Positions 16,763 to 25,489 of a stretch of DNA of 64,000 nucleotides are shown here, in pieces. Within the stretch, counting starts at the first letter, position 1. Every line of letters starts with the position of its first letter. The notes below the pieces were generated by a model. That model was not told where the DNA came from. It was given only the letters and a program-made list of their open reading frames with translations, and did not search any database. The translations under genes and the position numbers were made by a program. The stretch is from NCBI GenBank assembly GCA_022482625.1, contig JAKVOU010000001.1, positions 1,784,784 to 1,848,783 on the forward strand. The letters are read 5' to 3'. The DNA comes from Spirochaetia bacterium (GTDB lineage: Bacteria; Spirochaetota; Spirochaetia; Sphaerochaetales; Sphaerochaetaceae).

Positions 16763-18867
16763 GAAACAGACAATGGGCAGAAACCAAAGCCAAAGCTTTG
16801 GTAGCAAAGATGACAATAGAGGAAAAAGCTTCGCAACTACGCTATGATGCCCCGCAGATCGAAAGGCTAGGTATCCCTGCATACAACTGGTGGAACGAAG
16901 GTCTGCACGGTGTCGCCCGGGCAGGCGTAGCGACAGTGTTCCCACAGGCCATCGCTTTGGCTGCCATGTTTGATGATGCCATGATGGAAAAGATCGGAGA
17001 CGTCATCGCAACGGAAGCCAGGGCAAAATACAATCAGGCTATTGCGCAAAATGACAGGGATATCTACAAAGGACTGACTTTCTGGTCTCCGAACATCAAC
17101 ATATTCAGGGATCCCCGTTGGGGAAGAGGACATGAAACCTACGGTGAAGATCCATACTTGGCTTCCCGGCTCGGCTGTGCCTTTGTAAATGGACTCCAAG
17201 GTAGCGGAAAATATCTGAAAGTTGCAGCCTGTGCCAAGCATTTCGCAGTGCACAGCGGCCCTGAACATCTGCGCCATCAGTTCAATGCAATTGCATCAAA
17301 AAAAGATCTGGCAGAAACTTATCTCCCAGCTTTTGAAGCTTTAGTCAAGGATGCTGAAGTAGAAGCAGTAATGGGCGCCTATAACAGAACAAATGGAGAA
17401 CCCTGCTGTGCAAACGGTCCCCTGATGAAAACACTTCGCAAGGAATGGGGATTCAAAGGCCATTTTGTCTCAGACTGCTGGGCAATCAGGGACTTTCATG
17501 AACACCACAAGGTCACTTCCACACCAGAGGAATCCGTTGCCTTGGCTTTAAAAAGCGGATGTGATGTCAATTGTGGCTGTACCTACCAATATGTACTGTC
17601 TGCTTTGCAAAAGGGTTTGATTACTGAAGCTGATATTGATAGGGCTGCTACCCGTCTATTTACTACCCGCTATCTGCTTGGTATGTTTGAAAAAAACGAA
17701 TTTGATGATATAAGCTCTGATGTAATAGAAAGCAAGCCTCATATTGACCTTGCCTTGGATGCTGCCAGGAAAAGCTGCGTACTGCTGAAAAACGATGGTA
17801 CACTTCCATTGGAAAAAGACAAACTGCATACCATCGGTGTCATCGGTCCGAATGCAAATAACAGAGTGGCTTTGATCGGCAACTATCATGGGACTTCCAG
17901 CCGTTACATTACCCCGTTGGAAGGCATACAGGATGAAGTGGACGATAGCATCAGGGTCCTGTACAGCCTCGGTTGTCCGCTCTTCAAGAAAAAGGATGAA
18001 GGTTTGGCAAAAGACGGAGACAGGATGAGTGAAGCGATCAGCGTAGCCATGCGAAGCGATGTGGTCATCCTCTGTCTCGGCCTTGACGAAACATTGGAAG
18101 GCGAAGAATTTGATGCAAGCAACGAAGTCGGTTCAGGAGACAAGCAGGACCTGAAATTGCCTGGACTTCAGGAAGAACTGATGAAACGTATTATCGAGAC
18201 AGGCAAACCGGTCGTCGTACTTCTACAAGCAGGAAGTTCACTTGACCTGTCTTATGCAAAAGCACACGCCGCGGCAATCCTACTGGCATGGTACCCAGGT
18301 GCACGGGGAGGAAAAGCAATTGCAGAAATCCTGTTCGGCAAGGTTTCTCCCAGTGGAAAGTTACCCATAACTTTCTATAAGGACAGTGCAAAGCTCAGAG
18401 CTTTTACGGATTATGCAATGGAAGACAGGACCTATCGGTATGTCAATGCGGACAATGTACTCTATCCTTTCGGCTATGGACTGACCTATGGCAGGGCAGA
18501 AGTCATACAGGCTCATCTCCTAGCTGAACCTACACAAAACAGCGATATTGAGATGGAAGTAATGATACGGAATGCCTCAGCCATAGCTACAGAAGAAGTA
18601 CTTGAAGCCTATATACAGGCCATAGATTCACCTTATGCCGTAGCAAATCAAAGTCTTTGCCAATTCAAAAGAATTTCATTGGAAGGAAAAGAAAACAGAA
18701 ATATACGATTTTCAATTCCAAACAAAGCAATGCAGACAGTTGATGAAAATGGGAAAGCCTTGGTCCGAGGGCATAGGTTTATTCTGACCGTTGGATTCAG
18801 TCAGAATGACAAAGTAAGCCGAACATTGATGAAATATCCACCGAAATCAATCAATTTTACAATCTGA
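16759..18867 (+). CDS. GH3 glycosidase, beta-xylosidase/beta-glucosidase type
   Basis: This 702-residue cytoplasmic enzyme belongs to glycoside hydrolase family 3. Its ATG overlaps the TGA of the preceding GH3 gene (ATGA), so translation is coupled. YNWWNEGLHGVARAGVATVFPQ near residue 40 is the signature of the beta-xylosidase-like branch. FRDPRWGRGHETYGEDPY and KHFAVHSGPEHLRH line the active site, and D239 in HFVSDCWAIRDF is the predicted nucleophile. The C-terminal sandwich domain contains SCVLLKNDGTLPL and LAWYPGARGG, followed by a fibronectin-III-like end. There is no signal peptide, so imported oligosaccharides are cut inside the cell. Confidence 0.9.
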   Translation: MRNRQWAETKAKALVAKMTIEEKASQLRYDAPQIERLGIPAYNWWNEGLHGVARAGVATVFPQAIALAAMFDDAMMEKIGDVIATEARAKYNQAIAQNDRDIYKGLTFWSPNINIFRDPRWGRGHETYGEDPYLASRLGCAFVNGLQGSGKYLKVAACAKHFAVHSGPEHLRHQFNAIASKKDLAETYLPAFEALVKDAEVEAVMGAYNRTNGEPCCANGPLMKTLRKEWGFKGHFVSDCWAIRDFHEHHKVTSTPEESVALALKSGCDVNCGCTYQYVLSALQKGLITEADIDRAATRLFTTRYLLGMFEKNEFDDISSDVIESKPHIDLALDAARKSCVLLKNDGTLPLEKDKLHTIGVIGPNANNRVALIGNYHGTSSRYITPLEGIQDEVDDSIRVLYSLGCPLFKKKDEGLAKDGDRMSEAISVAMRSDVVILCLGLDETLEGEEFDASNEVGSGDKQDLKLPGLQEELMKRIIETGKPVVVLLQAGSSLDLSYAKAHAAAILLAWYPGARGGKAIAEILFGKVSPSGKLPITFYKDSAKLRAFTDYAMEDRTYRYVNADNVLYPFGYGLTYGRAEVIQAHLLAEPTQNSDIEMEVMIRNASAIATEEVLEAYIQAIDSPYAVANQSLCQFKRISLEGKENRNIRFSIPNKAMQTVDENGKALVRGHRFILTVGFSQNDKVSRTLMKYPPKSINFTI

Positions 18868-18924
18868 ACTTCTGCTTTACGAAAGATATTTCTTATTCAT
18901 CAAACTAATTCCTTAATTTACCTT

Positions 18925-18990
18925 CTCTTTGTGGAACTGAAACAGATTTTATTGAACTCAAATCATAAATCCCTGGAATTCCACAAAGAG
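18925..18990. repeat. 12-bp inverted repeat
   Basis: CTCTTTGTGGAA (18925-18936) and TTCCACAAAGAG (18979-18990) are perfect complements 42 bases apart, between the convergent GH3 and ferritin-like genes. There is no T-run directly after either arm. The role is unknown; it may be a weak terminator for both transcripts. Confidence 0.5.
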
Positions 18991-19020
18991 AGAGTATTGT
19001 GCTCCATTTAGAAGTTTGAT

Positions 19021-19311
19021 TTACTTCCCTTCCATTTCAATTTTCAGCAAGGAACCTTCCGTGAACAAATATTCATGCAGTTCCTTGTCAAAGGCAGGAA
19101 GTTTCCTTCGAAGCCATTCGATGAGCATGGCAGCATGTTCAAGTTCCTCATCACGGTTATGGGCAACCAGTGCCTTCAGCTCGTTGTCCTCTGTCGTCGC
19201 AACTCTCTGATGGTAGTAGTCTACGGCCTCAATCTCCTCGATCAAGCTTTTCAGCCCTCGGATAATATCCCTATCTTTCTGTGATAGTTCCGTTGCTGGT
19301 TCAAGATACAT
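19021..19311 (-). CDS. Encapsulated-ferritin-like (EncFtn family) protein without a targeting tail
   Basis: This 96-residue two-helix protein matches the EncFtn family. The segments IEEIEAVDYYHQRV (residues 24-37) and AHNRDEELEHAAMLIEWLRR (50-69) and the ending YLFTEG are nearly those of Rhodospirillum EncFtn. The expected metal residues are present: E25, E26, E28, Y33, E56 and H59. EncFtn subunits pair to form a ferroxidase centre that oxidises Fe(II) and normally feed iron into an encapsulin shell. Here the protein ends at EGSLLKIEMEGK, without an encapsulin-targeting extension, and no encapsulin gene is near. It starts 31 bases after a D-2-hydroxyacid dehydrogenase gene, behind AAGGAGG, so the two form an operon. 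Confidence 0.85.
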   Translation of the reverse strand: MYLEPATELSQKDRDIIRGLKSLIEEIEAVDYYHQRVATTEDNELKALVAHNRDEELEHAAMLIEWLRRKLPAFDKELHEYLFTEGSLLKIEMEGK

Positions 19312-19342
19312 ATATTTCCTCCTTTTGATTTACTATATAAGT

Positions 19343-20380
19343 TCAGAAACATCGCCCGTTTTTCTGATGATTACATACACCACCTTTCTGCTTGCACTGG
19401 TAACAGATTTCATTGGCAAGCGGTTTGCCTGCAAAGAAATCATCAATATTCTGCAAGGTCGTCTGGGCAATATTGGAAAGAGCCTCTTTCGTCAGGAATG
19501 CCTGGTGCGAGGTAAGCAATACGTTGTTGAAGGAAAGCAATCTGGCAAGGATATCATCCGTAATGACATCATTTGAGAAATCCTCAAAGAAGTAATTTGC
19601 TTCTTCTTCATACACGTCCAGACCTGCCATACCTATCTTCCGGGTTTTCAAAGCATCAATCAAAGCCTTGGTATCAATCAGCCCACCTCGGGAAGTATTG
19701 ATCAGGGCAACTCCATCTTTCATCTTCGCAATAGCCTGTGCATCAATGAGATGATGGGTTTCGGAAGTAAGCGGACAGTGCAAGGAAATGACATCTGACT
19801 TGGAAAGCAATTCATCAAGTCCGACATAGGTAATGTAGTCGATATCCTTCGGATAGTTATCATAGGCCAGTATATCCATGCCGAATCCATGGGCTATTTC
19901 AGCCAATATACAGCCAATTTTTCCAGTTCCTATGATACCGATGGTCTTGCCATGGAGATCAAAACCTGTAAGTCCCGCAAGATTGAAATTATTTTCTCTC
20001 GTGCGGTTGTAAGCCTTGTGAGTCTTTCTGTTCAAGGTCAAAAGCAATGCAAAAGCATGCTCGGCAACAGCATATGGAGAGTAAGCCGGTACCCTTACCA
20101 CATGTATCTTTCCATAGGCAGCCTTGAAATCAATATTATTGAATCCTGCACACCTCATGGCAACAAGGCCAACCTGCTCATCTGCCAATGTATCGACTAC
20201 GGCCTTGCTGAGCGTATCATTGACAAAAGCACAGACAACATCATATCCCTTTGCCATACTTGCCGTATCAGCATCGAGCTTGTACGGGAAGTATTTGATA
20301 TGCATCTTTTTTGAATCCAACAAGGTATCAAAAGAATCCCGGTCATAGGGTTTTGTATCAAAAAAAGCAATCTTGATCAT
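19343..20380 (-). CDS. D-2-hydroxyacid dehydrogenase (D-lactate type) with a cysteine-rich tail
   Basis: A 345-residue NAD-dependent enzyme of the D-isomer 2-hydroxyacid dehydrogenase family, closest to D-lactate dehydrogenases. The dinucleotide motif is GKTIGIIGTGKIG near residue 145, the substrate arginine is in NTSRGGLID and the catalytic histidine in LTSHQAFLT. It would reduce pyruvate to D-lactate and reoxidise NADH. Unusually, the last 20 residues (CYQCKQKGGVCNHQKNGRCF) contain four cysteines spaced C-x2-C-x6-C-x7-C, like a small metal or Fe-S site, beyond the normal end of the enzyme. It is cotranscribed with the ferritin-like gene that follows. Confidence 0.88.
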   Translation of the reverse strand: MIKIAFFDTKPYDRDSFDTLLDSKKMHIKYFPYKLDADTASMAKGYDVVCAFVNDTLSKAVVDTLADEQVGLVAMRCAGFNNIDFKAAYGKIHVVRVPAYSPYAVAEHAFALLLTLNRKTHKAYNRTRENNFNLAGLTGFDLHGKTIGIIGTGKIGCILAEIAHGFGMDILAYDNYPKDIDYITYVGLDELLSKSDVISLHCPLTSETHHLIDAQAIAKMKDGVALINTSRGGLIDTKALIDALKTRKIGMAGLDVYEEEANYFFEDFSNDVITDDILARLLSFNNVLLTSHQAFLTKEALSNIAQTTLQNIDDFFAGKPLANEICYQCKQKGGVCNHQKNGRCF

Positions 20381-20609
20381 GGGCTATCTCCTTATTCCCT
20401 GTCATTATCAATGATACACAAGTTCTGACTTGACGTATACATACTAACCGATATTTCTGCCTATTTACAGCACAAATCATAACCACAAAAAAAGTATCAC
20501 AAAATATCCTCATATAACATATGAAATAAATACAAAACTTCGTTTTTTTTCGAGTGCAGAAAAAACAAAAATACATTTTTTCTACAGAATCTATCCCTGA
20601 AAACCTGAA

Positions 20610-21062
20610 TCAGAACTTAGCTAAGGCAAGTGTACTGTCATTCCTGTACAGTTCGAGAAAAGAAAGTATCTTTTTCTTGATTTCATCTCTCACAACAACC
20701 GTTGCCGACAGAATTTCATCAGTACTGCCAGTCAACCCTGCAGGATCAGGGAAAGGCCAATGAAAAACCTTTTCCTGGCAAGGAAATACCGGACACTGTA
20801 CTGCGGCATCTTTGCTACATACGGCAATAACATAAGTAAAAGAATGACCTCGCTCCCAAAGTGACTGTACGCTCTTAGGCTGGGCTTTGCTGATATCTAT
20901 GCCATCCAGTGCCATGGCCTTCACTGCATATGGATTCAGTATACCGGGTTTTAATCCCGCGCTCTCTACCTCATCAAATACATCTGAACCATATTTTCTG
21001 AAATACGCCGCAGCCATCTGGCTTCTGGCTGTATTACCGACACAAATAACGAGTAGATTCAT
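20610..21062 (-). CDS. arsC: Arsenate reductase, LMW phosphatase type
   Basis: This 150-residue protein has the phosphatase-fold signature CVGNTARS at the N-terminus (catalytic C7, C-x5-R). A second redox region, AVCSKDAAVQCPVFPCQ, carries the cysteines that form the relay disulfide in thioredoxin-coupled ArsC, and HWPFPDPAG holds the catalytic aspartate. It should reduce arsenate to arsenite in the cytoplasm. The gene stands apart from the arsR operon at 5.8-7.7 kb. An extra cysteine (PCQ) near the relay pair is unusual. The start ATG follows AAGGAG. Confidence 0.88.
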   Translation of the reverse strand: MNLLVICVGNTARSQMAAAYFRKYGSDVFDEVESAGLKPGILNPYAVKAMALDGIDISKAQPKSVQSLWERGHSFTYVIAVCSKDAAVQCPVFPCQEKVFHWPFPDPAGLTGSTDEILSATVVVRDEIKKKILSFLELYRNDSTLALAKF

Positions 21063-21107
21063 CGTCTTGCTCCTTGATATTATTCCAAATCATCATATAA
21101 GGAAGTG

Positions 21108-21500
21108 TTATCCAACATTGAAAGATCCTATCTCAATGAGATTTCCTTCCGGATCAGCAATATAACAGGTATGTTGTCCCCAAGGTTCAGTTGTCGGTTT
21201 CAGTATAGGTTCGGCACCTTTCTTGACAACCGTCTCATATATCCGATCTACATCTGAATATGTTTCAGCAGCCAATGCAATCTCAAAATGACCATTGATA
21301 CCTTCAGCATAGCCATATGTACGTGATGTCATCTGCTCAAAATTTTTCCGTCCATAAAACATCAACAGCACGCCATCTTTTCTGACTCCGGCATCAGGCT
21401 GTAGGCCATCCCACTCCACGTCAAATCCAAGTACATCACGATAAAAACAGACCATGGCCTTCATATCTTTCACAAAAAGCCCCAATCCCTCAAATTTCAT
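21108..21500 (-). CDS. VOC (glyoxalase-like) family protein
   Basis: This 130-residue protein is built of two beta-alpha-beta-beta-beta units as in vicinal-oxygen-chelate proteins. FVKDMKAMVCFYRDVLGFDVEW begins the first half, and CYIADPEGNLIEIGSFN is the usual ending with the metal-ligand glutamate. The family includes glyoxalases, dioxygenases and resistance proteins; the substrate cannot be told. The gene lies 45 bases before arsC on the same strand, so an operon is likely. The ATG is preceded by GGAGG. Confidence 0.85.
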   Translation of the reverse strand: MKFEGLGLFVKDMKAMVCFYRDVLGFDVEWDGLQPDAGVRKDGVLLMFYGRKNFEQMTSRTYGYAEGINGHFEIALAAETYSDVDRIYETVVKKGAEPILKPTTEPWGQHTCYIADPEGNLIEIGSFNVG

Positions 21501-21652
21501 GGCATACCTCCGTCAGTAATAGCATAAATCCTTACACTAAAGCAACTATAAGGTAACATCCAAATGGAAAATGGTTGAATAGATCAGGCAACACTTTCCC
21601 AACTTGGAGCTTTTCTTTTATTATGCTACACTTTCCTTGAGGAAGACAAGCC

Positions 21653-22600
21653 ATGAAAATTTCAGTACTTGAACCACTAGGTATACCAGAAAAGATGCTG
21701 GTTAAGAAAATTCGGCAAGCGACAGGGAGTACCCCACAGCTAGTCTGTTATGATGACCGCAAAGAAGATGAAGCTTCCTTGATCGCCCGAAGCAAAGATG
21801 CAGATATCGTCGTACTCTCAAACATCAGATACAGCGAATCAGTTTTGGAGCACTGCCCTTATCTTAAACTGATATGTGTAGCTTTTACCGGTGTCGACCA
21901 TATCGACCTTGATTATTGCAAGGCAAGAGGTATAACAGTATGTAATTGTGCCGGTTACTCCACCGTAGCTGTTGCAGATCTTGTATTTGCCCTTGTCCTT
22001 GACCTTGCAAGGAATATCCTTGACTGCGACAAAGCCTGCAGAACAAGCGGAACAAAAAATGGTCTTGTAGGATTTGAACTCGAAGGCAAAAAATTCGGCA
22101 TCATAGGATTGGGAGCAATCGGAACAAGAGTTGCTGAAATTGCCAATGCATTCGGATGTGAGGTCTATACATATACAAGGACCAAAAAGGAAGTGGCAAA
22201 TGTCACTTTCTGCAATCTGGATACCCTGCTCAACACGTGTGACATCATTTCAATCCATGTACCACAGAATTCTGATACCATCGGAATGATTGGAAAAAGG
22301 GAACTTTCCCTAATGAAGAGTTCAGCCTTGCTTATCAATACAGCACGAGGTCCTATCGTAGATATGGAAGCTCTCTCTGAAGCATTGACCGATGGTACCA
22401 TTGCAGGAGCCGGCATAGACGTCTTTGCTATGGAACCACCCATACCAGAAGATTATCCGCTGCTGCATGCACCTCATGCAATCGTCACTCCGCATATTGC
22501 CTTTGCAACCACGCAAGCTTTTGAAAAACGTGCCGATATCATTGCTGAAAATCTAAGGCAATGGTTGCATGGTACACCAGTCAATGTCATTGTCCGGTGA
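21653..22600 (+). CDS. D-isomer 2-hydroxyacid dehydrogenase (phosphoglycerate-dehydrogenase-like)
   Basis: A 315-residue NAD(P)-dependent enzyme. GKKFGIIGLGAIGTRVAEI is the dinucleotide-binding motif near residue 145, NTARGPIVD contains the substrate arginine and TPHIAFAT the catalytic histidine, with DVFAMEPP between them. The length fits SerA-like or glyoxylate/hydroxypyruvate reductases without an ACT domain. The substrate is uncertain. It differs clearly from the D-lactate-type enzyme at 19.3 kb and has no cysteine tail. AGGAAGACAAG precedes the ATG. Confidence 0.87.
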   Translation: MKISVLEPLGIPEKMLVKKIRQATGSTPQLVCYDDRKEDEASLIARSKDADIVVLSNIRYSESVLEHCPYLKLICVAFTGVDHIDLDYCKARGITVCNCAGYSTVAVADLVFALVLDLARNILDCDKACRTSGTKNGLVGFELEGKKFGIIGLGAIGTRVAEIANAFGCEVYTYTRTKKEVANVTFCNLDTLLNTCDIISIHVPQNSDTIGMIGKRELSLMKSSALLINTARGPIVDMEALSEALTDGTIAGAGIDVFAMEPPIPEDYPLLHAPHAIVTPHIAFATTQAFEKRADIIAENLRQWLHGTPVNVIVR

Positions 22601-22609
22601 CTAGCAAAA

Positions 22610-22637
22610 GGCAACAACCCATCTAGGGGTTGCTGCC
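22610..22637. terminator. Hairpin between convergent genes
   Basis: GGCAACAACCC (22610-22620) pairs with GGGTTGCTGCC (22627-22637) with one wobble. The flanking T-run is weak. It lies between the dehydrogenase and the convergent ABC permease gene. Confidence 0.55.
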
Positions 22638-22695
22638 TAAGACTTCCCATGCAATTACCTGCAAGAGAATATACCTGTTACTGACAGCCAATCAC

Positions 22696-23877
22696 TTACT
22701 TGCTTGCACGTTTTTTTGAAAGTACATCAAAAACGACAGCAAGCAGGAGTACCAGTCCTTTTACTGCTTTCTGCCAGTTGGCATCGACTCCCATGATTGA
22801 CATACCATTGTTCAGAATACCTATGAACAAAGCTCCGATTACTGTACCAAGTACAGTTCCACTGCCACCGAACACACCGGCACCACCGACGAAACAAGCA
22901 GCAATGGCATCCATTTCATAACCGGTACCTGCCGAAGGAGATGCACTGTTGAAACGTGCACAGCAGATCAAAGCAGCGATAGCAGAAAGAAAACCCATAT
23001 TTACATAGGCAAAGAAAAGGATCTTGTTAGTATCGATACCAGAGAGTTCCGTTGCCTTTGCATTTCCTCCCATAGCGTAGAAATGACGTCCAGGGACTGT
23101 CTTTGCAGTAAAGTAGCTGTAAATCGAAATGATCACAAGCAACCAGATAAGTATGACAGGAAGGCCCTTATAACGTCCAAGCAAAGAAGCAAACCAAAGA
23201 ATCAGAGCACAGACCACGATAAGCCGAATCAATTGTGGAAGGCCTGCCTCATATTCATATCCTTTTCGCTTCTTGTTGTTCGTAGAATGAATCTTACTGA
23301 AAACATAGACCGCACATGCTATGATGCCAAGCAACATTGAAAACAGGAATACGCTGTCCGCACTTGTTCCCTGAGGGAAATAACTGGCAAAGACATTCAT
23401 GTAATTGTCAGGGAACGGGCTGATGGTCAAGCCGTTGAGAATAATATTGGCAATACCTCGGAACAGGAGCATGCCAGAAAGTGTAACAATAAAAGATGAT
23501 ATACGTATATAGGCAATCCAGAATGCTTGCCAAGCACCTAAGGCTATACCAAACAACAGACAGAGTATGATTGCAGCTCCCGTATTCATATGAGCATCAA
23601 CGATAAGCTTACCTGCTATGGCGCCGATCAGGCAAACCAAGGAACCTACAGACAGGTCAATGTTGCCTCCGCTTATGATACAGAGCAACATACCGGTAGC
23701 CAAGACAAGTACATATGCATTCTGGCTTATGATATTGGTCACATTTGCAGGTTTCAGCAATGAACCTCGCCCTGATGTGACTATGAGAATTTGGAAAAAT
23801 ATGATGACTGCGACCAAAGCAAGCAACATTGTGTTATCCTTCAGCCGGTCCTTGATGTTTATTTTTCTTTCTGCCAT
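22696..23877 (-). CDS. Sugar ABC transporter permease, XylH/RbsC class
   Basis: A 393-residue inner-membrane protein with about ten hydrophobic segments, of the CUT2 (BPD_transp_2) family. The signatures GGNIDLSVGSLVCLIGAIAG and YAMGGNAKATELSGID are those of xylose/ribose/galactose permeases, and FVGGAGVFGGSGTVLGTVIGAL lies near the C-terminus. The start is the ATG at 23877 (MAERKIN), one base after the ATPase stop codon, with AAAGGAG before it; an upstream in-frame ATG would overlap the ATPase gene. It is the last gene of the binding protein-ATPase-permease operon. The length of about 390 residues favours the xylose (XylH) group. Confidence 0.9.
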   Translation of the reverse strand: MAERKINIKDRLKDNTMLLALVAVIIFFQILIVTSGRGSLLKPANVTNIISQNAYVLVLATGMLLCIISGGNIDLSVGSLVCLIGAIAGKLIVDAHMNTGAAIILCLLFGIALGAWQAFWIAYIRISSFIVTLSGMLLFRGIANIILNGLTISPFPDNYMNVFASYFPQGTSADSVFLFSMLLGIIACAVYVFSKIHSTNNKKRKGYEYEAGLPQLIRLIVVCALILWFASLLGRYKGLPVILIWLLVIISIYSYFTAKTVPGRHFYAMGGNAKATELSGIDTNKILFFAYVNMGFLSAIAALICCARFNSASPSAGTGYEMDAIAACFVGGAGVFGGSGTVLGTVIGALFIGILNNGMSIMGVDANWQKAVKGLVLLLAVVFDVLSKKRASK

Positions 23878-23878
23878 T

Positions 23879-25420
23879 TTATTTCGACTCCTTTTTTTCA
23901 CTCTGCAGAATCATAGCCATTATCTTTTCCTGAGAGGCTTCTTCATGGGACAGCTCCCCTACGATACGGCCTTCATTCATTACATAGATCCTATCTGCCA
24001 TACCTAACAGTTCAGGCATTTCAGAAGAAATCATGATTACAGCCTTACCCTCAGCAACCATCCGGTTCATCAGACAATAGATTTCATACTTGGCACCGAC
24101 ATCAATACCTCTGGTCGGTTCATCCAGGAACAGAATGTTCGGTTCTGCAAAAAGCCATTTCCCGACAAGGACCTTCTGCTGGTTTCCACCGGAAAGATTG
24201 CCTACCAGCTGCTCCTCGCTGGCACATCTGGTACCCATTTCCTGAATCATATCCTTGGCAGCCTGGTCTTCCAGGTCAACATCAATAGTCACGTTTCCAC
24301 TGCACACTTTTTTTAACCGAGAAAGTGTTGTATTCTTCTTTATCGACATTGAAAGAATCAGTCCGTTCTGCTTACGATCCTCGGTAACATAGGCCAACTG
24401 GTGGTCAATGGCTTCCTTCGGCGTATGCAAAAGGACCTTCTTTCCATCAATGAAAAGTTCTCCAGAAATGTTTCTGCCGTAGCTTCTGCCAAAAATACTC
24501 ATGGCAAGTTCCGTACGGCCAGCTCCCATCAGTCCGCTGATTCCGACAATTTCTCCTGCATTGACACGAAAAGAAATATCATTGCAGACTTTTTTCCCCT
24601 CGTATTCAGGGTGGTAAACGGTCCAATCCTTGACCTCAAGACGGGTCTTTCCAATTACAGGTACGCGTTTGGGAAAACGGTTGGTAAGTTCTCGTCCGAC
24701 CATCGCTTTGATAATCTGTCCCTCATCAAAGCCCTCTTCCTTGGTCAATGTCGTAATTACAGCGCCATCCCTAAGGATGGTAACTTCATCCGCACAATAG
24801 GCAATTTCATTGATTTTGTGAGAAATAAGAATCGATGTCATGCCCTTCTGCTTGAAAGAAACCAACAAGTCAAGCAAATGATTGGAATCCTCTTCATTCA
24901 AAGAAGATGTAGGTTCATCCAGGATCAGGACCTTGACATTCTTTGCCAACGCCTTGGCAATCTCAACCATCTGTTGCTTACCGACGCTGATATCCTTTAC
25001 AAGCGTGTGAGAAGATTCATGAAGACCGACCAAACGCAGGTACTCATCCGCCTTTCCATAGGTTTCGTCCCAGTCAATATTTCCCTTTGATCCCCTTTCA
25101 TTCCCAAGGAACATATTTTCCCCGATACTGAGGAGAGGAACCATAGCTAATTCCTGATGTATGATGACAATGCCTTTTGCTTCGCTTTCCTTTATGGTAT
25201 GGAACCTGCATTCCTTACTGTCAAAAAAAATCTGCCCTTTGAAAGTTCCCACCGGATATAATCCGCTGAGCACATTCATCAAGGTAGATTTCCCTGCCCC
25301 ATTCTCTCCGCAAATGGCATGTATCTCGCCCTCCGTTACCTGCAGGTTTACATCATCAAGTGCTATGACACCAGGAAATTCTTTAGTAATATGCCTCATT
25401 TCCAGCAATATTTTTCCCAT
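23879..25420 (-). CDS. Sugar ABC transporter ATP-binding protein, XylG/MglA class
   Basis: A 513-residue protein with two tandem ABC domains. The first has Walker [10 protein letters not shown] near residue 40 and Walker [10 protein letters not shown]; its signature region reads [13 protein letters not shown]. The second has GLMGAGRTE in place of a canonical Walker A, signature LSGGNQQKV and Walker [11 protein letters not shown]. This asymmetry is normal for the CUT2 ATPases. It drives uptake through the permease encoded next. An almost identical family layout is known for xylose, ribose and galactose importers. Confidence 0.92.
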   Translation of the reverse strand: MGKILLEMRHITKEFPGVIALDDVNLQVTEGEIHAICGENGAGKSTLMNVLSGLYPVGTFKGQIFFDSKECRFHTIKESEAKGIVIIHQELAMVPLLSIGENMFLGNERGSKGNIDWDETYGKADEYLRLVGLHESSHTLVKDISVGKQQMVEIAKALAKNVKVLILDEPTSSLNEEDSNHLLDLLVSFKQKGMTSILISHKINEIAYCADEVTILRDGAVITTLTKEEGFDEGQIIKAMVGRELTNRFPKRVPVIGKTRLEVKDWTVYHPEYEGKKVCNDISFRVNAGEIVGISGLMGAGRTELAMSIFGRSYGRNISGELFIDGKKVLLHTPKEAIDHQLAYVTEDRKQNGLILSMSIKKNTTLSRLKKVCSGNVTIDVDLEDQAAKDMIQEMGTRCASEEQLVGNLSGGNQQKVLVGKWLFAEPNILFLDEPTRGIDVGAKYEIYCLMNRMVAEGKAVIMISSEMPELLGMADRIYVMNEGRIVGELSHEEASQEKIMAMILQSEKKESK

Positions 25421-25436
25421 ACACTACCCCTATAAT

Positions 25437-25464
25437 GTTCAGGCAGGTATATACCTGCCTGAAC
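25437..25464 (-). repeat. Perfect 28-bp palindrome between binding-protein and ATPase genes
   Basis: The arm GTTCAGGCAGGTAT (25437-25450) is exactly complementary to 25451-25464. As RNA it gives a 14-bp stem (the few central bases becoming the loop), 25 bases after the binding-protein stop codon. It has no T-run, so it probably protects the upstream mRNA or slows read-through. Confidence 0.75.
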
Positions 25465-25489
25465 AGTCTTTCCGCATTACCTGCAAGTT

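Noticed and set aside
19021-19311. Rubrerythrin or bacterioferritin assignment for the 96-residue protein
   Set aside because: Only two helices and a single set of EncFtn-type ligands are present; four-helix ferritins are much longer.
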